The notes beneath the pieces are model-generated. The model searched no databases and had not been told where the DNA came from. It was given only the letters and a program-made list of their open reading frames with translations. 64,000 bases of DNA from Acidimicrobiales bacterium (lineage in GTDB: Bacteria; Actinomycetota; Acidimicrobiia; Acidimicrobiales; Poriferisodalaceae). The position numbers and the translations under genes are program-made. The DNA is taken from assembly GCA_014239555.1 (NCBI GenBank), contig JAAZYR010000006.1, forward strand, positions 62,001 to 126,000. Reading direction: 5' to 3'. Every line of letters starts with the position of its first letter. The first letter of the stretch is position 1. Below are positions 35,940 to 44,958 of the stretch, piece after piece.

Positions 35940-35951
35940 TACGCTCCAAAG
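35940..35951 (+). promoter_or_regulatory. Leaderless -10 box of the CoA-transferase at 35952
   Basis: TACGCT lies 6 nt before the GTG at 35952 and decides the start. Confidence 0.65.
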
Positions 35952-37202
35952 GTGGACGAAACTCAACAAGGACATCAACCCGGAGTCACCCCGTACCTAG
36001 AAGGCGTCACGGTTCTCGACTTCACCCAATATCTTGCGGGACCTTCCTGTACGAGACTCCTGGTGGAGATGGGAGCCGATGTAATCAAGGTTGAGTACCC
36101 ACCCTATGGCGACCCAGTTCGGCCAAGCCCGCCGAGACGAAATGGAAGATCCGCATACCATGTGCAGCAAAATCGTGGGAAACGAAGCCTGTCTGTCGAT
36201 TTGACCAGATCGGAGGGCGTATCCCTTATTGAGGACCTCATCCCTAAGGTCGACATCGTTGTAGAAAATTACAGCCCCGGAGTTATGGAACGCCGCGGCC
36301 TCGGTTACTCAAGGCTAAGAGAACTAAACCCTCAAATCATCATGGCGTCCATCTCCGGGTTTGGGCAGTCTGGCCCGCTCTCAGAAAAGACTGCATTCGA
36401 CTTCATAGCGCAGGCTTACTCAGGTTTGATGCACATGACCGGTGAGCCCGATGGCCCGCCAATGCTGATCGGCGCAGGAATTGCTGACACGTCCACAGGT
36501 GTGCACGCATTTGCTGCTCTCGGCTATGCGCTTTACCGCCGCGATAGAACCGGCGAGGGGTCTCATCTGGATATCGCAATGGTCGACGTGATGTATCACA
36601 TGCAGGAATCAGCGGTCTCGGGCCCGTCCCTGTCACCAGACGAAGCTGTCGGTATGCGAACCGGCCGCCACTACGCCCCAGCAAGCCCAGCCGGCATTTT
36701 CAAAGGCCCCGAAGAATGGATCGTGGTTTTTGCTTTAGAGAACCAGATATCCAACCTGTGGACCGCCTTGGGTCAGCCAGAGTTGGCTGATGACCCCCGG
36801 TTCACGAACAATCGAACTCGACTCGAGAATCGCGATGCGTTAACAAAAATCATTGAAGACTGGATGGCCAAGTTCGACAATGACAAAGAAGTAGTGGCGA
36901 CACTCGAAGAACACCGAGTTCCATGCGGCCCTGTCGTTGAGCCGGTCAAACTGGCCGAGACCCATCCGCATTTCCTTGAGCGCGGCACCGTCAGAGAAGT
37001 CACGGACCCCCTCGCAGGATCCATGCTGATACCGGGATTTCCCTTACGTTTCTCTGATGCCCCGGACCTGCCAGACCTTGTGGCAGCAGAGGTTGGGGAA
37101 CACAACCAGTCTGTGCTTGAAGATTTACTTGCAATGGATGCGCGATCCGTAGCGGCTCTAGAGCAAGACGGGATCCTCTATAGACGACCCCCCCGAACTT
37201 GA
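35952..37202 (+). CDS. Type III CoA-transferase (CaiB/BaiF family), single domain
   Basis: 416 residues from GTG 35952: GVTVLDFTQYLAGPSCTRLLVEMGADVIKVE opening, QNRGKRSLSVDL and SGFGQSGPLSEK loops. The catalytic Asp is kept in IDIAMVDVM (near residue 212), unlike in the two-domain homologues. It transfers CoA between carboxylic acids. A frame extension upstream to 35784 overlaps the divergent gene and lacks family-like sequence. Enoyl-CoA hydratase follows after 14 nt and acyl-CoA dehydrogenase after that, so this is a CoA-activation plus beta-oxidation cassette. Confidence 0.9.
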   Translation: MDETQQGHQPGVTPYLEGVTVLDFTQYLAGPSCTRLLVEMGADVIKVEYPPYGDPVRPSPPRRNGRSAYHVQQNRGKRSLSVDLTRSEGVSLIEDLIPKVDIVVENYSPGVMERRGLGYSRLRELNPQIIMASISGFGQSGPLSEKTAFDFIAQAYSGLMHMTGEPDGPPMLIGAGIADTSTGVHAFAALGYALYRRDRTGEGSHLDIAMVDVMYHMQESAVSGPSLSPDEAVGMRTGRHYAPASPAGIFKGPEEWIVVFALENQISNLWTALGQPELADDPRFTNNRTRLENRDALTKIIEDWMAKFDNDKEVVATLEEHRVPCGPVVEPVKLAETHPHFLERGTVREVTDPLAGSMLIPGFPLRFSDAPDLPDLVAAEVGEHNQSVLEDLLAMDARSVAALEQDGILYRRPPRT

Positions 37203-37204
37203 CC

Positions 37205-37216
37205 TAGCTTTTCGCT
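37205..37216 (+). promoter_or_regulatory. Leaderless -10 box of the enoyl-CoA hydratase
   Basis: TAGCTT lies 6 nt before the ATG at 37217, inside the 14-nt gap after the CoA-transferase stop. Confidence 0.55.
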
Positions 37217-38032
37217 ATGACTATTTCCAGCATGCCTAATGGAGTTGTTCACTTCGCTCTCGAAGATGGGGTCGGGACCATTACTTTGGACCGCCCTGAA
37301 TCGCTCAACTCGATGAACGACGAACTCATGCAAGACCTCAGCAGCGCCTTATCGGTAGTGGAAGAAGATGAGAATGTCCGGGTAATTGTGATCACTGGCA
37401 ACGGACGTGGGTTCTGTTCGGGTGCTGACCTCAATAATGCGGCGGACCCAGACCAGACGATGACGAATGTCACCCCAGCATTTTCTCCGGGTGACTTCTT
37501 TAATCCCGCGCTGAAGGCGCTACACCACTGCCCTGTGCCGACCATCGCTCGCATAAACGGAGTTGCTGCTGGGGGTGGACTGGGAATTGCTCTGGCTTGC
37601 GACATAACCATCGCGGTGAGATCCACCTTCTTCGTTGCGACCTTTGGGCCCCGTCTGGGAATTGTCCCTGACATGGGCTCAACCTGGAGTCTCCCAAGAC
37701 GCACCGGGCGCGCTCGAGCTATGGGAATGGCAATGCTCGGTGACCGAATCTCTGCAGAGCAGGCTGCACAGTGGGGCCTAATCTGGAAATGCGTAGACGA
37801 CGAAGAACTGGATGCAGAAGTCGAAGCGGCGACCGAAACCCTCAAAAGAACTAGCCCAGATGCCATGGTTCGTATTCGTCAGTCAATAGACGGCGCCTCC
37901 ACAGCGGGGTTTGTTGACCAGCTAGGGGTTGAGATGGAGCATCAAGCAGTTCTGATTCCGCGAAACATGGCTGAGGGAGCTCAAGCCTTCCTAGAAAAGC
38001 GTGACCCAGAGTTTGACGGCACCAGAAACTAG
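37217..38032 (+). CDS. Enoyl-CoA hydratase/isomerase
   Basis: 271 residues of the crotonase fold. TGNGRGFCSGADL and ARINGVAAGGGLGIALACD form the oxyanion hole, and FGPRLGIVPDMGSTWSLPR is the stretch that holds a catalytic acid in many members. It hydrates 2-enoyl-CoA or isomerises the double bond. It is flanked by CoA-transferase and acyl-CoA dehydrogenase genes on the same strand. Confidence 0.9.
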   Translation: MTISSMPNGVVHFALEDGVGTITLDRPESLNSMNDELMQDLSSALSVVEEDENVRVIVITGNGRGFCSGADLNNAADPDQTMTNVTPAFSPGDFFNPALKALHHCPVPTIARINGVAAGGGLGIALACDITIAVRSTFFVATFGPRLGIVPDMGSTWSLPRRTGRARAMGMAMLGDRISAEQAAQWGLIWKCVDDEELDAEVEAATETLKRTSPDAMVRIRQSIDGASTAGFVDQLGVEMEHQAVLIPRNMAEGAQAFLEKRDPEFDGTRN

Positions 38033-38105
38033 ATAACACAGGCTTTTGTGACCAACCCCTGTCTTGGGCTTGTACTTAGGGTGCTTCGTTGGCAAGACTG
38101 TCGAT

Positions 38106-39332
38106 ATGTCTGAAACAGCCAACACAGCTAGCACGACAGAAGAGGCTCGCGTTGCAGCCGCTCTAGACGCGTTGTTAGGTGACAACGACCCGAAACAGAT
38201 GAGCTATGAAGATTTCCGTGGTGCCCAATTTGATCATGGGCTCGCTTGGGTTTATTTCGATGAAGGTTATGGAGGTCTGGATGTAAGTCCGGTTCTACAA
38301 AAACAGGTCGAAGTACGTTTACGCGAAGCGGGTGCATCACCGATGAAGCCCGTGATGTTCTTTATGCATTTGGCTGGCCCAACGATCCACACTCATGGCA
38401 GCGCGGAATCAAAGAGCCGGTTTTTGAGGCCGATGTTCACCGGAGAGGAGCGGTGGTGTCAGCTGTTTAGCGAACCTGGGGCAGGTAGCGACTTTGCTGG
38501 ACTGGGAACGCGTGCCGTGCGCGACGGCGATTCCTGGATTGTTAACGGCCAAAAAGTCTGGAACACCTTGGCTCATCTCGGCGACAGGGGGATGCTCGTC
38601 ACTCGAACCGATCCCGAAATGCCGAAGCATCGCGGAATGACCTACTTCGCTGTTGACATGAAGAGTCCGGGAGTAGACGTTCAACCCTTACGACAAATCA
38701 CGGGTGAAGCTGAATTCAATGAAGTCTTCTTAACTGATGTCGAAATTCCTGAGGCCGATCGAATTGGCGACATAGGAGACGGTTGGAGAGTTTCTTTGAC
38801 AACGCTCATGAATGAGCGAAACGCCATCGGTGCCGGGACCGGCGGTGGTCCGCCAAAAGCAGGATCGGGACCGGTATCGATTCTCACCAACATGTGGCGT
38901 GACACGCCGGAAGGTCTTCGCAGTGGCGTGACTCGTGATCGAATGATGCAGCTGTACGTTCGCTCCGAAACGCAACGCCTCACGAACATCCGGGCAGGTG
39001 AGAACCGCAGAAAAGGAAATCCAGGACCAGAGATGTCCATAGCGAAACTGGCTTTTGCCGAACTCAATCAGGATTTACTAACAGCAGCTGTGGACATGAT
39101 GGGAATGGCTGGACAAGTTGACTGTGACTACACGTTTCGCAGACCTGAGGATTTGTCGGTAGACGGATCTGTGAACGGAGTGCAGCATGGCTTCTTGAGA
39201 GTCCGAGCAAACTCCATTGAAGGTGGGACATCGGAAATCATGCGCAACATTTTGGGTGAGCAGGTCTTGGGGCTCCCTGGCGAACCCCGCGTCGATAAAG
39301 ATATTCCCTGGATTGAAGTTCCTCGCGGCTGA
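38106..39332 (+). CDS. Acyl-CoA dehydrogenase
   Basis: 408 residues. QLFSEPGAGSDFAGLGTRA and IVNGQKVWNTLAHLGD are the FAD/substrate signatures, and the C-terminus has NSIEGGTSEIMRNILGEQVLGLP, typical of the family. It oxidises an acyl-CoA to the 2-enoyl-CoA and passes electrons to ETF. ATG 38106 (MSETANTAS) is preferred over an upstream frame start at 38064. It completes the cassette begun at 35952. Confidence 0.9.
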   Translation: MSETANTASTTEEARVAAALDALLGDNDPKQMSYEDFRGAQFDHGLAWVYFDEGYGGLDVSPVLQKQVEVRLREAGASPMKPVMFFMHLAGPTIHTHGSAESKSRFLRPMFTGEERWCQLFSEPGAGSDFAGLGTRAVRDGDSWIVNGQKVWNTLAHLGDRGMLVTRTDPEMPKHRGMTYFAVDMKSPGVDVQPLRQITGEAEFNEVFLTDVEIPEADRIGDIGDGWRVSLTTLMNERNAIGAGTGGGPPKAGSGPVSILTNMWRDTPEGLRSGVTRDRMMQLYVRSETQRLTNIRAGENRRKGNPGPEMSIAKLAFAELNQDLLTAAVDMMGMAGQVDCDYTFRRPEDLSVDGSVNGVQHGFLRVRANSIEGGTSEIMRNILGEQVLGLPGEPRVDKDIPWIEVPRG

Positions 39333-39358
39333 AAACTTGCTCGCAGCGCCCTCTCGAC

Positions 39359-40408
39359 TCAAATTTTGAGTAGACGGCGAATCGTCGGAGCCCAAGTCAA
39401 GGTGCCCGGTCTGTTGTGAGTGATAGCCCCTCCCAGTGTCTTCGCAGCTGGGTGGCCGCCTGAAACGATCGCTACTTGTTGGGTGCATCTAGGGCTTCCG
39501 TGGTTGCCCCGAGCTAATGGTTCGCCGCGACCGAACATGCGATTTGGTTCTGTCCAGGCGAGCAGGACGTTATGGTCAGCAAGTATCACGTCTTCAACCC
39601 CGTCTAGCCGCCTAATTTCCGATTTCACTAGAGCAAACTCTTCGCCAGTGACGTCAGGCAAAGCGACCACAATCGCTCCTGTGCCGTCGTGTCTTACTTG
39701 CACAGGCCAACCGGCACTCTCGGCGTGACGTTTGAGGTCAACACATTCGGGATGTTCAGTTGGTTCTTGGCAATGATCACTTACGGTGATCAGAACGGTG
39801 TCCTGCCACTGGGGACGCAGCAGATCCACCAGTAGTCCGTATGACTCGTCGCTCTTTCGGTATTGAGACATGGCGGCTTCCGATTCGGGTCCATACATAT
39901 GCATGGTGGTATCTGGTTCATTCAGGTGGAAGAGAAGAAAATCGGCGTTTAGGTCCATGTTCGATGCTGCTTCGATAACGGCTTGATCTTCGGGGTAACC
40001 GTAAGCATCGAGCGAAGTTCCGTCGGGAGGGGTGCCGGCGGGAGGCCAAGAGTCGTCAGCGTCTAATGCCCCCATGGTTCCAAGCAGCTTGTGATCGCCA
40101 ACGGCTGCGATGCATCGGCGCCCGGCCTCCATGCAATCATCGAAGACAGTTCGGCCTTGGGGACCACTGTCATAGGTGCGGACGAACTCTCCGTCGATCC
40201 AAGCCCAATTTCCCCAATGTCCTGTTTCGCTCGGCGATAAACCTGTCGAGAAAGCTGCGTGATTTGAATAGGTGACAGAAAGCATTAGCGATTCGCCTCC
40301 GCGTGAAGCCATCGCCCCCTCGGCAGCTTGCGCCCACAAATTCGGGGTATCGCTTTCTCGAATAGCCGAATGAGGAAACGCATCAAGAACCGTGAGGACT
40401 ACCCGCAT
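39359..40408 (-). CDS. Alkaline-phosphatase-superfamily phosphodiesterase/nucleotide pyrophosphatase-like
   Basis: 349 residues. VVLTVLDAFPHSAI has the first metal Asp, SVTYSNHAAFSTG the nucleophile-Thr/Ser region, DFLLFHLNEPDTTMHMYG a metal-binding stretch, and VTVSDHCQ plus a late His the remaining ligands. The fold is that of nucleotide pyrophosphatase/phosphodiesterase and phosphonoacetate hydrolase relatives. No signal peptide is seen, so it is probably cytosolic. It is divergent from the 40458 gene with only 49 nt between starts. Confidence 0.8.
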   Translation of the reverse strand: MRVVLTVLDAFPHSAIRESDTPNLWAQAAEGAMASRGGESLMLSVTYSNHAAFSTGLSPSETGHWGNWAWIDGEFVRTYDSGPQGRTVFDDCMEAGRRCIAAVGDHKLLGTMGALDADDSWPPAGTPPDGTSLDAYGYPEDQAVIEAASNMDLNADFLLFHLNEPDTTMHMYGPESEAAMSQYRKSDESYGLLVDLLRPQWQDTVLITVSDHCQEPTEHPECVDLKRHAESAGWPVQVRHDGTGAIVVALPDVTGEEFALVKSEIRRLDGVEDVILADHNVLLAWTEPNRMFGRGEPLARGNHGSPRCTQQVAIVSGGHPAAKTLGGAITHNRPGTLTWAPTIRRLLKI

Positions 40409-40420
40409 ATCTTCACCGTA
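40409..40420 (-). promoter_or_regulatory. Leaderless -10 box of the phosphodiesterase gene
   Basis: TACGGT lies 6 nt before the ATG at 40408 on the minus strand. Confidence 0.6.
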
Positions 40421-40435
40421 TGCGACACGGTGAAG
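40411..40435. promoter_or_regulatory. Perfect 9-bp inverted repeat in a divergent promoter, candidate operator
   Basis: CTTCACCGT (40411-40419) and ACGGTGAAG (40427-40435) are perfect inverse complements with a 7-nt spacer. The repeat covers the minus-strand -10 box and lies just upstream of the plus-strand one, the usual place for a dimeric repressor. No regulator gene is adjacent. Confidence 0.5.
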
Positions 40436-40445
40436 CTGCTGGGTC

Positions 40446-40457
40446 TACCGTGATGAT
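40446..40457 (+). promoter_or_regulatory. Leaderless -10 box of the gene at 40458
   Basis: TACCGT lies 6 nt before the ATG at 40458. Confidence 0.6.
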
Positions 40458-41201
40458 ATGAGCGAACTTTTGACCCTTGAACAGCACGGGCAAGTCAGTG
40501 TTCTCACACTCAATAACGGTGAGAACAGATGGACAACCACCATGGTGCGTGAACTTGAAAAAGCGCTAGATGAGGTCCAAGCCACCGAAGGACCCCATGC
40601 GCTTGTAACAGCATCGTCAGATCAAAAGTTCTTTTCGAACGGGCTTGACCTTGATTGGATTACTAGCAAAGGCGAGCACCCCGGCGGCGATCGACGCGTC
40701 TTCGGAGATGAAGCAATGAAAGTGTTTTCCCGACTGATTACCTTTCCCATGCCCACTATCGCGGCAGTCAACGGGCACGCCTTCGGCGCCGGATTCATGT
40801 GGGCCCTATGTCATGACCAGAGAGTCATGCGGCGCGACCGAGGAATGATGTGTGCGAATGAGATCGAAATCGGAGTACCCATCCCCGAGCCAGAGTTAGC
40901 TCTGTTTCATCACAAGCTTCCACGGCACGCGTTTTATGAGACCGTTCAGTTTGCGAAACGTTGGACGGGTGAGGAGGCATTCGCCTCGGGTTTCGTTCAA
41001 GAACTCGCCGACGTGGACGAGGTAACCGAACGGGCCATGAACCGTGCTGGGGAGGTGGCAGGTTTGGGGGCCAACCGGAAGCTTTTCGGTTGGCAAAAAG
41101 AACACATCTGGGGGGCAGAAGCGGCTATCAACCGCTCAGACGGACCCGCTCACATGCTCGCAAACAATGCCGATTATCCCCATCCCCCTCGAAATTCCTA
41201 A
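40458..41201 (+). CDS. Enoyl-CoA isomerase-like crotonase
   Basis: 247 residues. ASSDQKFFSNGLDLDWI and IAAVNGHAFGAGFMWALCHD form the oxyanion hole; SNGLDLDW and NEIEIGVPIPE resemble plant-type delta3,delta2-enoyl-CoA isomerases, where the Glu in that stretch is catalytic. It would move double bonds during unsaturated acyl-CoA oxidation. Stand-alone plus-strand gene, ending 27 nt before a convergent hydrolase. Confidence 0.85.
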   Translation: MSELLTLEQHGQVSVLTLNNGENRWTTTMVRELEKALDEVQATEGPHALVTASSDQKFFSNGLDLDWITSKGEHPGGDRRVFGDEAMKVFSRLITFPMPTIAAVNGHAFGAGFMWALCHDQRVMRRDRGMMCANEIEIGVPIPEPELALFHHKLPRHAFYETVQFAKRWTGEEAFASGFVQELADVDEVTERAMNRAGEVAGLGANRKLFGWQKEHIWGAEAAINRSDGPAHMLANNADYPHPPRNS

Positions 41202-41228
41202 ACGCAGTTCTTAGCGACGGCCGTACCG

Positions 41229-42104
41229 TTATTGCGCCGCATCTAATCGGTATCCGTCTCCGTCGGGATGCATTGTTCCGGCAGTCGGAGTGCCGAAATG
41301 GGTTCCAATAATTAGTGTTTCGCCATCGGCCCATCTAGCGAATGCCTCGAAGCGAGTAGCGCGAGCCATATCGGGATCTGAATCGAAGCTAGAACTCAAA
41401 TTGGGTTCGGCAATTTGGATGGGGCTGTGAGCCATGTCGCCGGTGATTATTGCTCGATCGCTGTGCGACTCAATCAATACGCTGATGTGTCCGGGGGTGT
41501 GTCCGGGGGTGGATTCAAACGACACGCAGTTTCCGATTGAGTGATTCGATGTGACCAGATTGGCTAGCCCTGCTTGATGGATAGGTGCAACAGAATCGTC
41601 GAAAACCGGGTCTCCGAAGAGATCTTCAGTAGCAGACCAATGTTCGAATTCAACAGCCACAAAGACGTATTCCGCGTTAGGAAATGTTGGCACCCATTGA
41701 CCATCGACAAATTGTGTGTTCCACCCAACATGATCAACGTGAAGATGGGTGCAGACAACATGTGTAATCGAGTCCGGTGGATAACCCGCCTCCGTCAGTA
41801 GCTCCAGGAAAGGGCCTTGTTGCTCGTGCCAGAGAGGATTCCCACGTTGCTTGTCATTGCCAACACACGTGTCGACGGCGATGCGCTCTTCGCCGGTGTC
41901 AATAATGCAGCAATGAATCTTTTGAAGAAGGTGACCCTTTTCTCCAACGAAAGGTCCGAGCCAAGGTGACGTTCTTTGTAGCTCAAGGACACCCTCCTTA
42001 TCGATCGAAGAAAACATGAACTTCGGTGAAGTGGGATCCGAAGATTCAGGGATCGACGTGATCTTCACATCTCCGATTTGCCAGCTGAGGATGTCATTGC
42101 TCAT
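41229..42104 (-). CDS. Metallo-beta-lactamase-fold hydrolase (lactonase-like)
   Basis: 291 residues from ATG 42104. VVCTHLHVDHVGWN is the HxHxDH zinc motif, STPGHTPGHISVLIE and ITGDMAHSP carry further ligands. The N-terminal strand pattern is that of N-acyl-homoserine-lactonase/methyl-parathion-hydrolase relatives. A TATCGT box 6 nt upstream sets the start; the frame upstream to 42266 is not family-like. Confidence 0.85.
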   Translation of the reverse strand: MSNDILSWQIGDVKITSIPESSDPTSPKFMFSSIDKEGVLELQRTSPWLGPFVGEKGHLLQKIHCCIIDTGEERIAVDTCVGNDKQRGNPLWHEQQGPFLELLTEAGYPPDSITHVVCTHLHVDHVGWNTQFVDGQWVPTFPNAEYVFVAVEFEHWSATEDLFGDPVFDDSVAPIHQAGLANLVTSNHSIGNCVSFESTPGHTPGHISVLIESHSDRAIITGDMAHSPIQIAEPNLSSSFDSDPDMARATRFEAFARWADGETLIIGTHFGTPTAGTMHPDGDGYRLDAAQ

Positions 42105-42116
42105 AACCCGACGATA
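42105..42116 (-). promoter_or_regulatory. Leaderless -10 box of the MBL-fold hydrolase
   Basis: TATCGT lies 6 nt before the ATG at 42104 on the minus strand. Confidence 0.6.
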
Positions 42117-42330
42117 GTGCCCGAGATGTGATGCTTTCTGGGAAAACGTTCCCAGAGCTAGCGCACCTACTCTCCGATAACTCGTCGTTGGCTGCGTCGG
42201 TGCCCTTATTTGAATCAGATGATTTAGTGACACGAGATCCCTGAAGAGTGCTGCATTTCGCAGCACATCACCACAAAGAAGAACAACGTTGGTTCTCCTC
42301 CGTAGATCTCAGACGCCCAAGCTAATTTTA

Positions 42331-43395
42331 TTAGTGACCGGTCCAAGCCATGGCATCTCTATAAGGGTTCGCGTCAAACCCGAAACTCCCATATCTCGCT
42401 TCGACGGCATCAATTTTCTCTGTTGTCCAATAACTATGACCGGGCGCGGGAAAGCCGAGAACGGCTCGTTGATCAACACTTGAAGCGGCAATGATGCGTT
42501 CCATGCGTTGGTCTTGTTTGTACATGGCCCATGCCCAACCGGGGTGGAGTGTGCTGATCCAGTCAGCTGTTATTTTCCGAAAGGTTAGGTTGTGAGCGAG
42601 TCGCATCCGTCCGGCTTGCAAAGGGGTTCCACGATGCCAGGTGTCGTGGCGATAAAAGAGCACGGAACCCTCGGTGAAATCGGTGTACACCTCCCGCTGG
42701 TAAAGACGGGACCGAAATTTGGCCGTGTCGGGTTGATGCTCACGAAACCACGCCTCGGCTCTGGCACGGTCATTAATCCACGGAATATCTCCGATACCAG
42801 GTGCCTCCATAATCGGCCACCGGTATGCAGTGTCACTGCGCCCCTCGCGCGGAACCACCGCCGTTGCACCACCGACGTCAGCTTGGTCGCACAAGTAGAT
42901 AACGATCTCAACAGCTTCGGGGTCGTTCCAGGGCGCAGGGTGCGTCAACGTGTGGTTCGGATAGTCAACGTGAATTCGTTGGTCCTGGTTGTCGTACTCT
43001 CCGCGATCGCCCTCAAGTCGACCGTATTTGGGCCAAAGATCTGATTGGGTGAGACGCAGTTCGTGAACAGGCACGCCTAGAAGTTGCGACGCGGCTTCTA
43101 ATAAACGGGGATGCAAGGTGAGTTCGTTGAAGGTGGAGTCTTGATCGGGAAATGTTATGCCCCCTCCGAAATCGTTAAGGCCGCGAGCGTCACCCGAATC
43201 AGAGGTGGGAAACCTGGTTTGTGCAATTTCAATGAGGCTTCGAACAAGAGTGCGAGGTAGGAGATCATCAACGAGAGCGAAGCCTTGGTCACTCCAATTT
43301 TGAACGTGCGTTGTCGTTAAGGGAGAATTCGCAGGGAGGGCGGAAGTTGGTTTGACGAAGCGGTGATTCGGCGAAACATTCGCCGGAGCAATCAA
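42331..43395 (-). CDS. PhyH-family Fe(II)/2-oxoglutarate dioxygenase
   Basis: 354 residues from TTG 43395. RIHVDYPNHTL provides His and Asp, RHDTWHRGTPL the distal His, and RMRLAHNLTFRK the 2-oxoglutarate Arg region. WGTKEEA-type substrate residues are not identifiable. The TTG overlaps the stop of the upstream mycothiol-type gene (TTGA), so the two are translationally coupled. Substrate unknown. Confidence 0.85.
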   Translation of the reverse strand: MIAPANVSPNHRFVKPTSALPANSPLTTTHVQNWSDQGFALVDDLLPRTLVRSLIEIAQTRFPTSDSGDARGLNDFGGGITFPDQDSTFNELTLHPRLLEAASQLLGVPVHELRLTQSDLWPKYGRLEGDRGEYDNQDQRIHVDYPNHTLTHPAPWNDPEAVEIVIYLCDQADVGGATAVVPREGRSDTAYRWPIMEAPGIGDIPWINDRARAEAWFREHQPDTAKFRSRLYQREVYTDFTEGSVLFYRHDTWHRGTPLQAGRMRLAHNLTFRKITADWISTLHPGWAWAMYKQDQRMERIIAASSVDQRAVLGFPAPGHSYWTTEKIDAVEARYGSFGFDANPYRDAMAWTGH

Positions 43396-43949
43396 CTGGG
43401 ATCTCGCCCAATCATGGCGAGGAAACGTTGCGCAGCGTCGGCGCCTTCAGGAGCTTCGACCGCATCGGCGAGCAGTCCCCAACCTGCAAGCGTGTCACGC
43501 ATTTGTCCTATGACCTCGTGGCTAATTCCTGCGAGATCATGAGGAATATGAGCCTCAACTCCGGTCGCTTTGGCTATATCCCAAGCATGAGCGATTGAGT
43601 CCCACTGAACGGCCTGAATCCACTGGTCGACTGACATTGGGCCGAACCAAAATTTCCCTTCCCGTTCAAGAATTCCCGGAGTGTCAAGCGCCTCGAGGGC
43701 GGTATCTCGAGTTTGCGTCCAAACCATTGCTGGATCGTCTGCCGATTCAATTGATACAGGCGGAACAGTTTCGCCACTCTCGAGAGTTGCAGCCAAAGCT
43801 GTTAAGACTCCGCAATGGTGTCGTAACACGTCTCTGGCGGTCCACTCATCGCACGGGGATTGGTTGTCCCATTTCCCATCAGGTACTCGATGAACGACCG
43901 CATCAAAGGTGTACACGGCTTTAGTGAAGTTACGGAGGTTAAGGCTCAC
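43392..43949 (-). CDS. DinB-like/maleylpyruvate isomerase-family protein
   Basis: 185 residues. WDNQSPCDEWTARDVLRHHCGVLTAL and WDSIAHAWDIAKATGVE are the helices that carry His metal ligands in the actinobacterial DinB/mycothiol-dependent family (TIGR03086-like). These proteins use mycothiol or similar thiols. GAGGAG precedes the GTG start. It is coupled to the PhyH gene downstream. Confidence 0.75.
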   Translation of the reverse strand: MSLNLRNFTKAVYTFDAVVHRVPDGKWDNQSPCDEWTARDVLRHHCGVLTALAATLESGETVPPVSIESADDPAMVWTQTRDTALEALDTPGILEREGKFWFGPMSVDQWIQAVQWDSIAHAWDIAKATGVEAHIPHDLAGISHEVIGQMRDTLAGWGLLADAVEAPEGADAAQRFLAMIGRDPS

Positions 43950-43993
43950 AGGAAATCGCTCCTCTTCGTTTGCTTTGTCTAATTAAATCGTAA

Positions 43994-44773
43994 TTAGTCT
44001 CTCAGGTAGACCCTGAGGCCGCCGAGAAGTACAAGGTCGTCGTTCACGCCACAATTTCTTTGTTGGGCACCAGCAAGTACAGCATCGCGGTCGACGCACA
44101 CCACATCGATACCCCCGAGTCCGTCACCCCGTCCGTCAACGGCTTCCACGAACCGAATTGACGCGTTCTCAAACTGAATCGATGGAATCCCATTTCCGTC
44201 TTCGCCCACCTCTAGTTGGGCTATTTGGGCCCAGCGCGCGGCCAGTCGGTCAGGGTCAACGGCCTGGAGTTCTGCAGCGGAGATCCCACTCACGCGTTCG
44301 GTTCGACAAAAGTCAGACCACTGAGATCCAGCGGGCCACCAGGGACCATCGGGAACCTCGCTACCTTCGACTTTCATCTGATCCATTTCAAAGAAACTTC
44401 CTCCGGTGTCGGCAGGATGCAACTGGAGACCCTCGAACCCACCTTTGTCATATTCCATGTGGTTTGCCACCCGTACCCCCAACTCTTGTACGTGAGCTAG
44501 ACGCGCAGCGACATCGTCGACCTGGTTGATGACCATGTACCCGGAGTCACCACCTCTTCGCTTGATGTAGCGGCCTCCGGCGGTGTCTTCGGTCACCGGT
44601 GTCACACACTCCAGGAACTGGCTACCAATCGGCCAAAGGGTGTTCTTGAGCCCGAAAGCTCCCACCCCGGGATCGATGTGACATGCCTCAACACCTAAAA
44701 CTGTTTGAATATCAAGAGCTGTTTTGAGCAGGTCTGAGGTAACTACGGCGATTTGACGAAGGCGAATCCACAT
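43994..44773 (-). CDS. VOC-family glyoxalase-like protein
   Basis: 259 residues. The opening RLRQIAVVTSDLLKTALDIQTVLGVEACH is a VOC first strand and helix. YMVINQVDDVAARLAHVQELGVRV is the second module, and a third partial beta-alpha unit follows after residue 160. A role in isomerising or cleaving small oxo compounds is possible; the metal ligands are not clear. ATG 44773 has a TAGTGT box 6 nt upstream. Confidence 0.7.
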   Translation of the reverse strand: MWIRLRQIAVVTSDLLKTALDIQTVLGVEACHIDPGVGAFGLKNTLWPIGSQFLECVTPVTEDTAGGRYIKRRGGDSGYMVINQVDDVAARLAHVQELGVRVANHMEYDKGGFEGLQLHPADTGGSFFEMDQMKVEGSEVPDGPWWPAGSQWSDFCRTERVSGISAAELQAVDPDRLAARWAQIAQLEVGEDGNGIPSIQFENASIRFVEAVDGRGDGLGGIDVVCVDRDAVLAGAQQRNCGVNDDLVLLGGLRVYLRD

Positions 44774-44785
44774 AGTTCCACACTA
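44774..44785 (-). promoter_or_regulatory. Leaderless -10 box of the VOC gene at 44773
   Basis: TAGTGT lies 6 nt before the ATG at 44773 on the minus strand. Confidence 0.6.
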
Positions 44786-44946
44786 TGGGGATAGGGAACC
44801 ACCTTGCAGCTTTGTTGCTGACAAGAGAGCAATCGTATGGTCAGAGTCGTCATCAACTTCCGACCCCAATGAACGCGTATTCACCATCGAACCCCAGTAA
44901 TTGACTGGCGGTGAAACGGAGCCGTCATGAGATGCCCGCCGAGACG

Positions 44947-44958
44947 TAGCCTTGAGCC
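44947..44958 (+). promoter_or_regulatory. Leaderless -10 box of the VOC gene at 44959
   Basis: TAGCCT lies 6 nt before the ATG at 44959. Confidence 0.6.

Noticed and set aside
35784..35951. A 56-residue N-terminal extension of the CoA-transferase
   Set aside because: It overlaps the divergent gene, is not family-like, and a TACGCT box fits GTG 35952.
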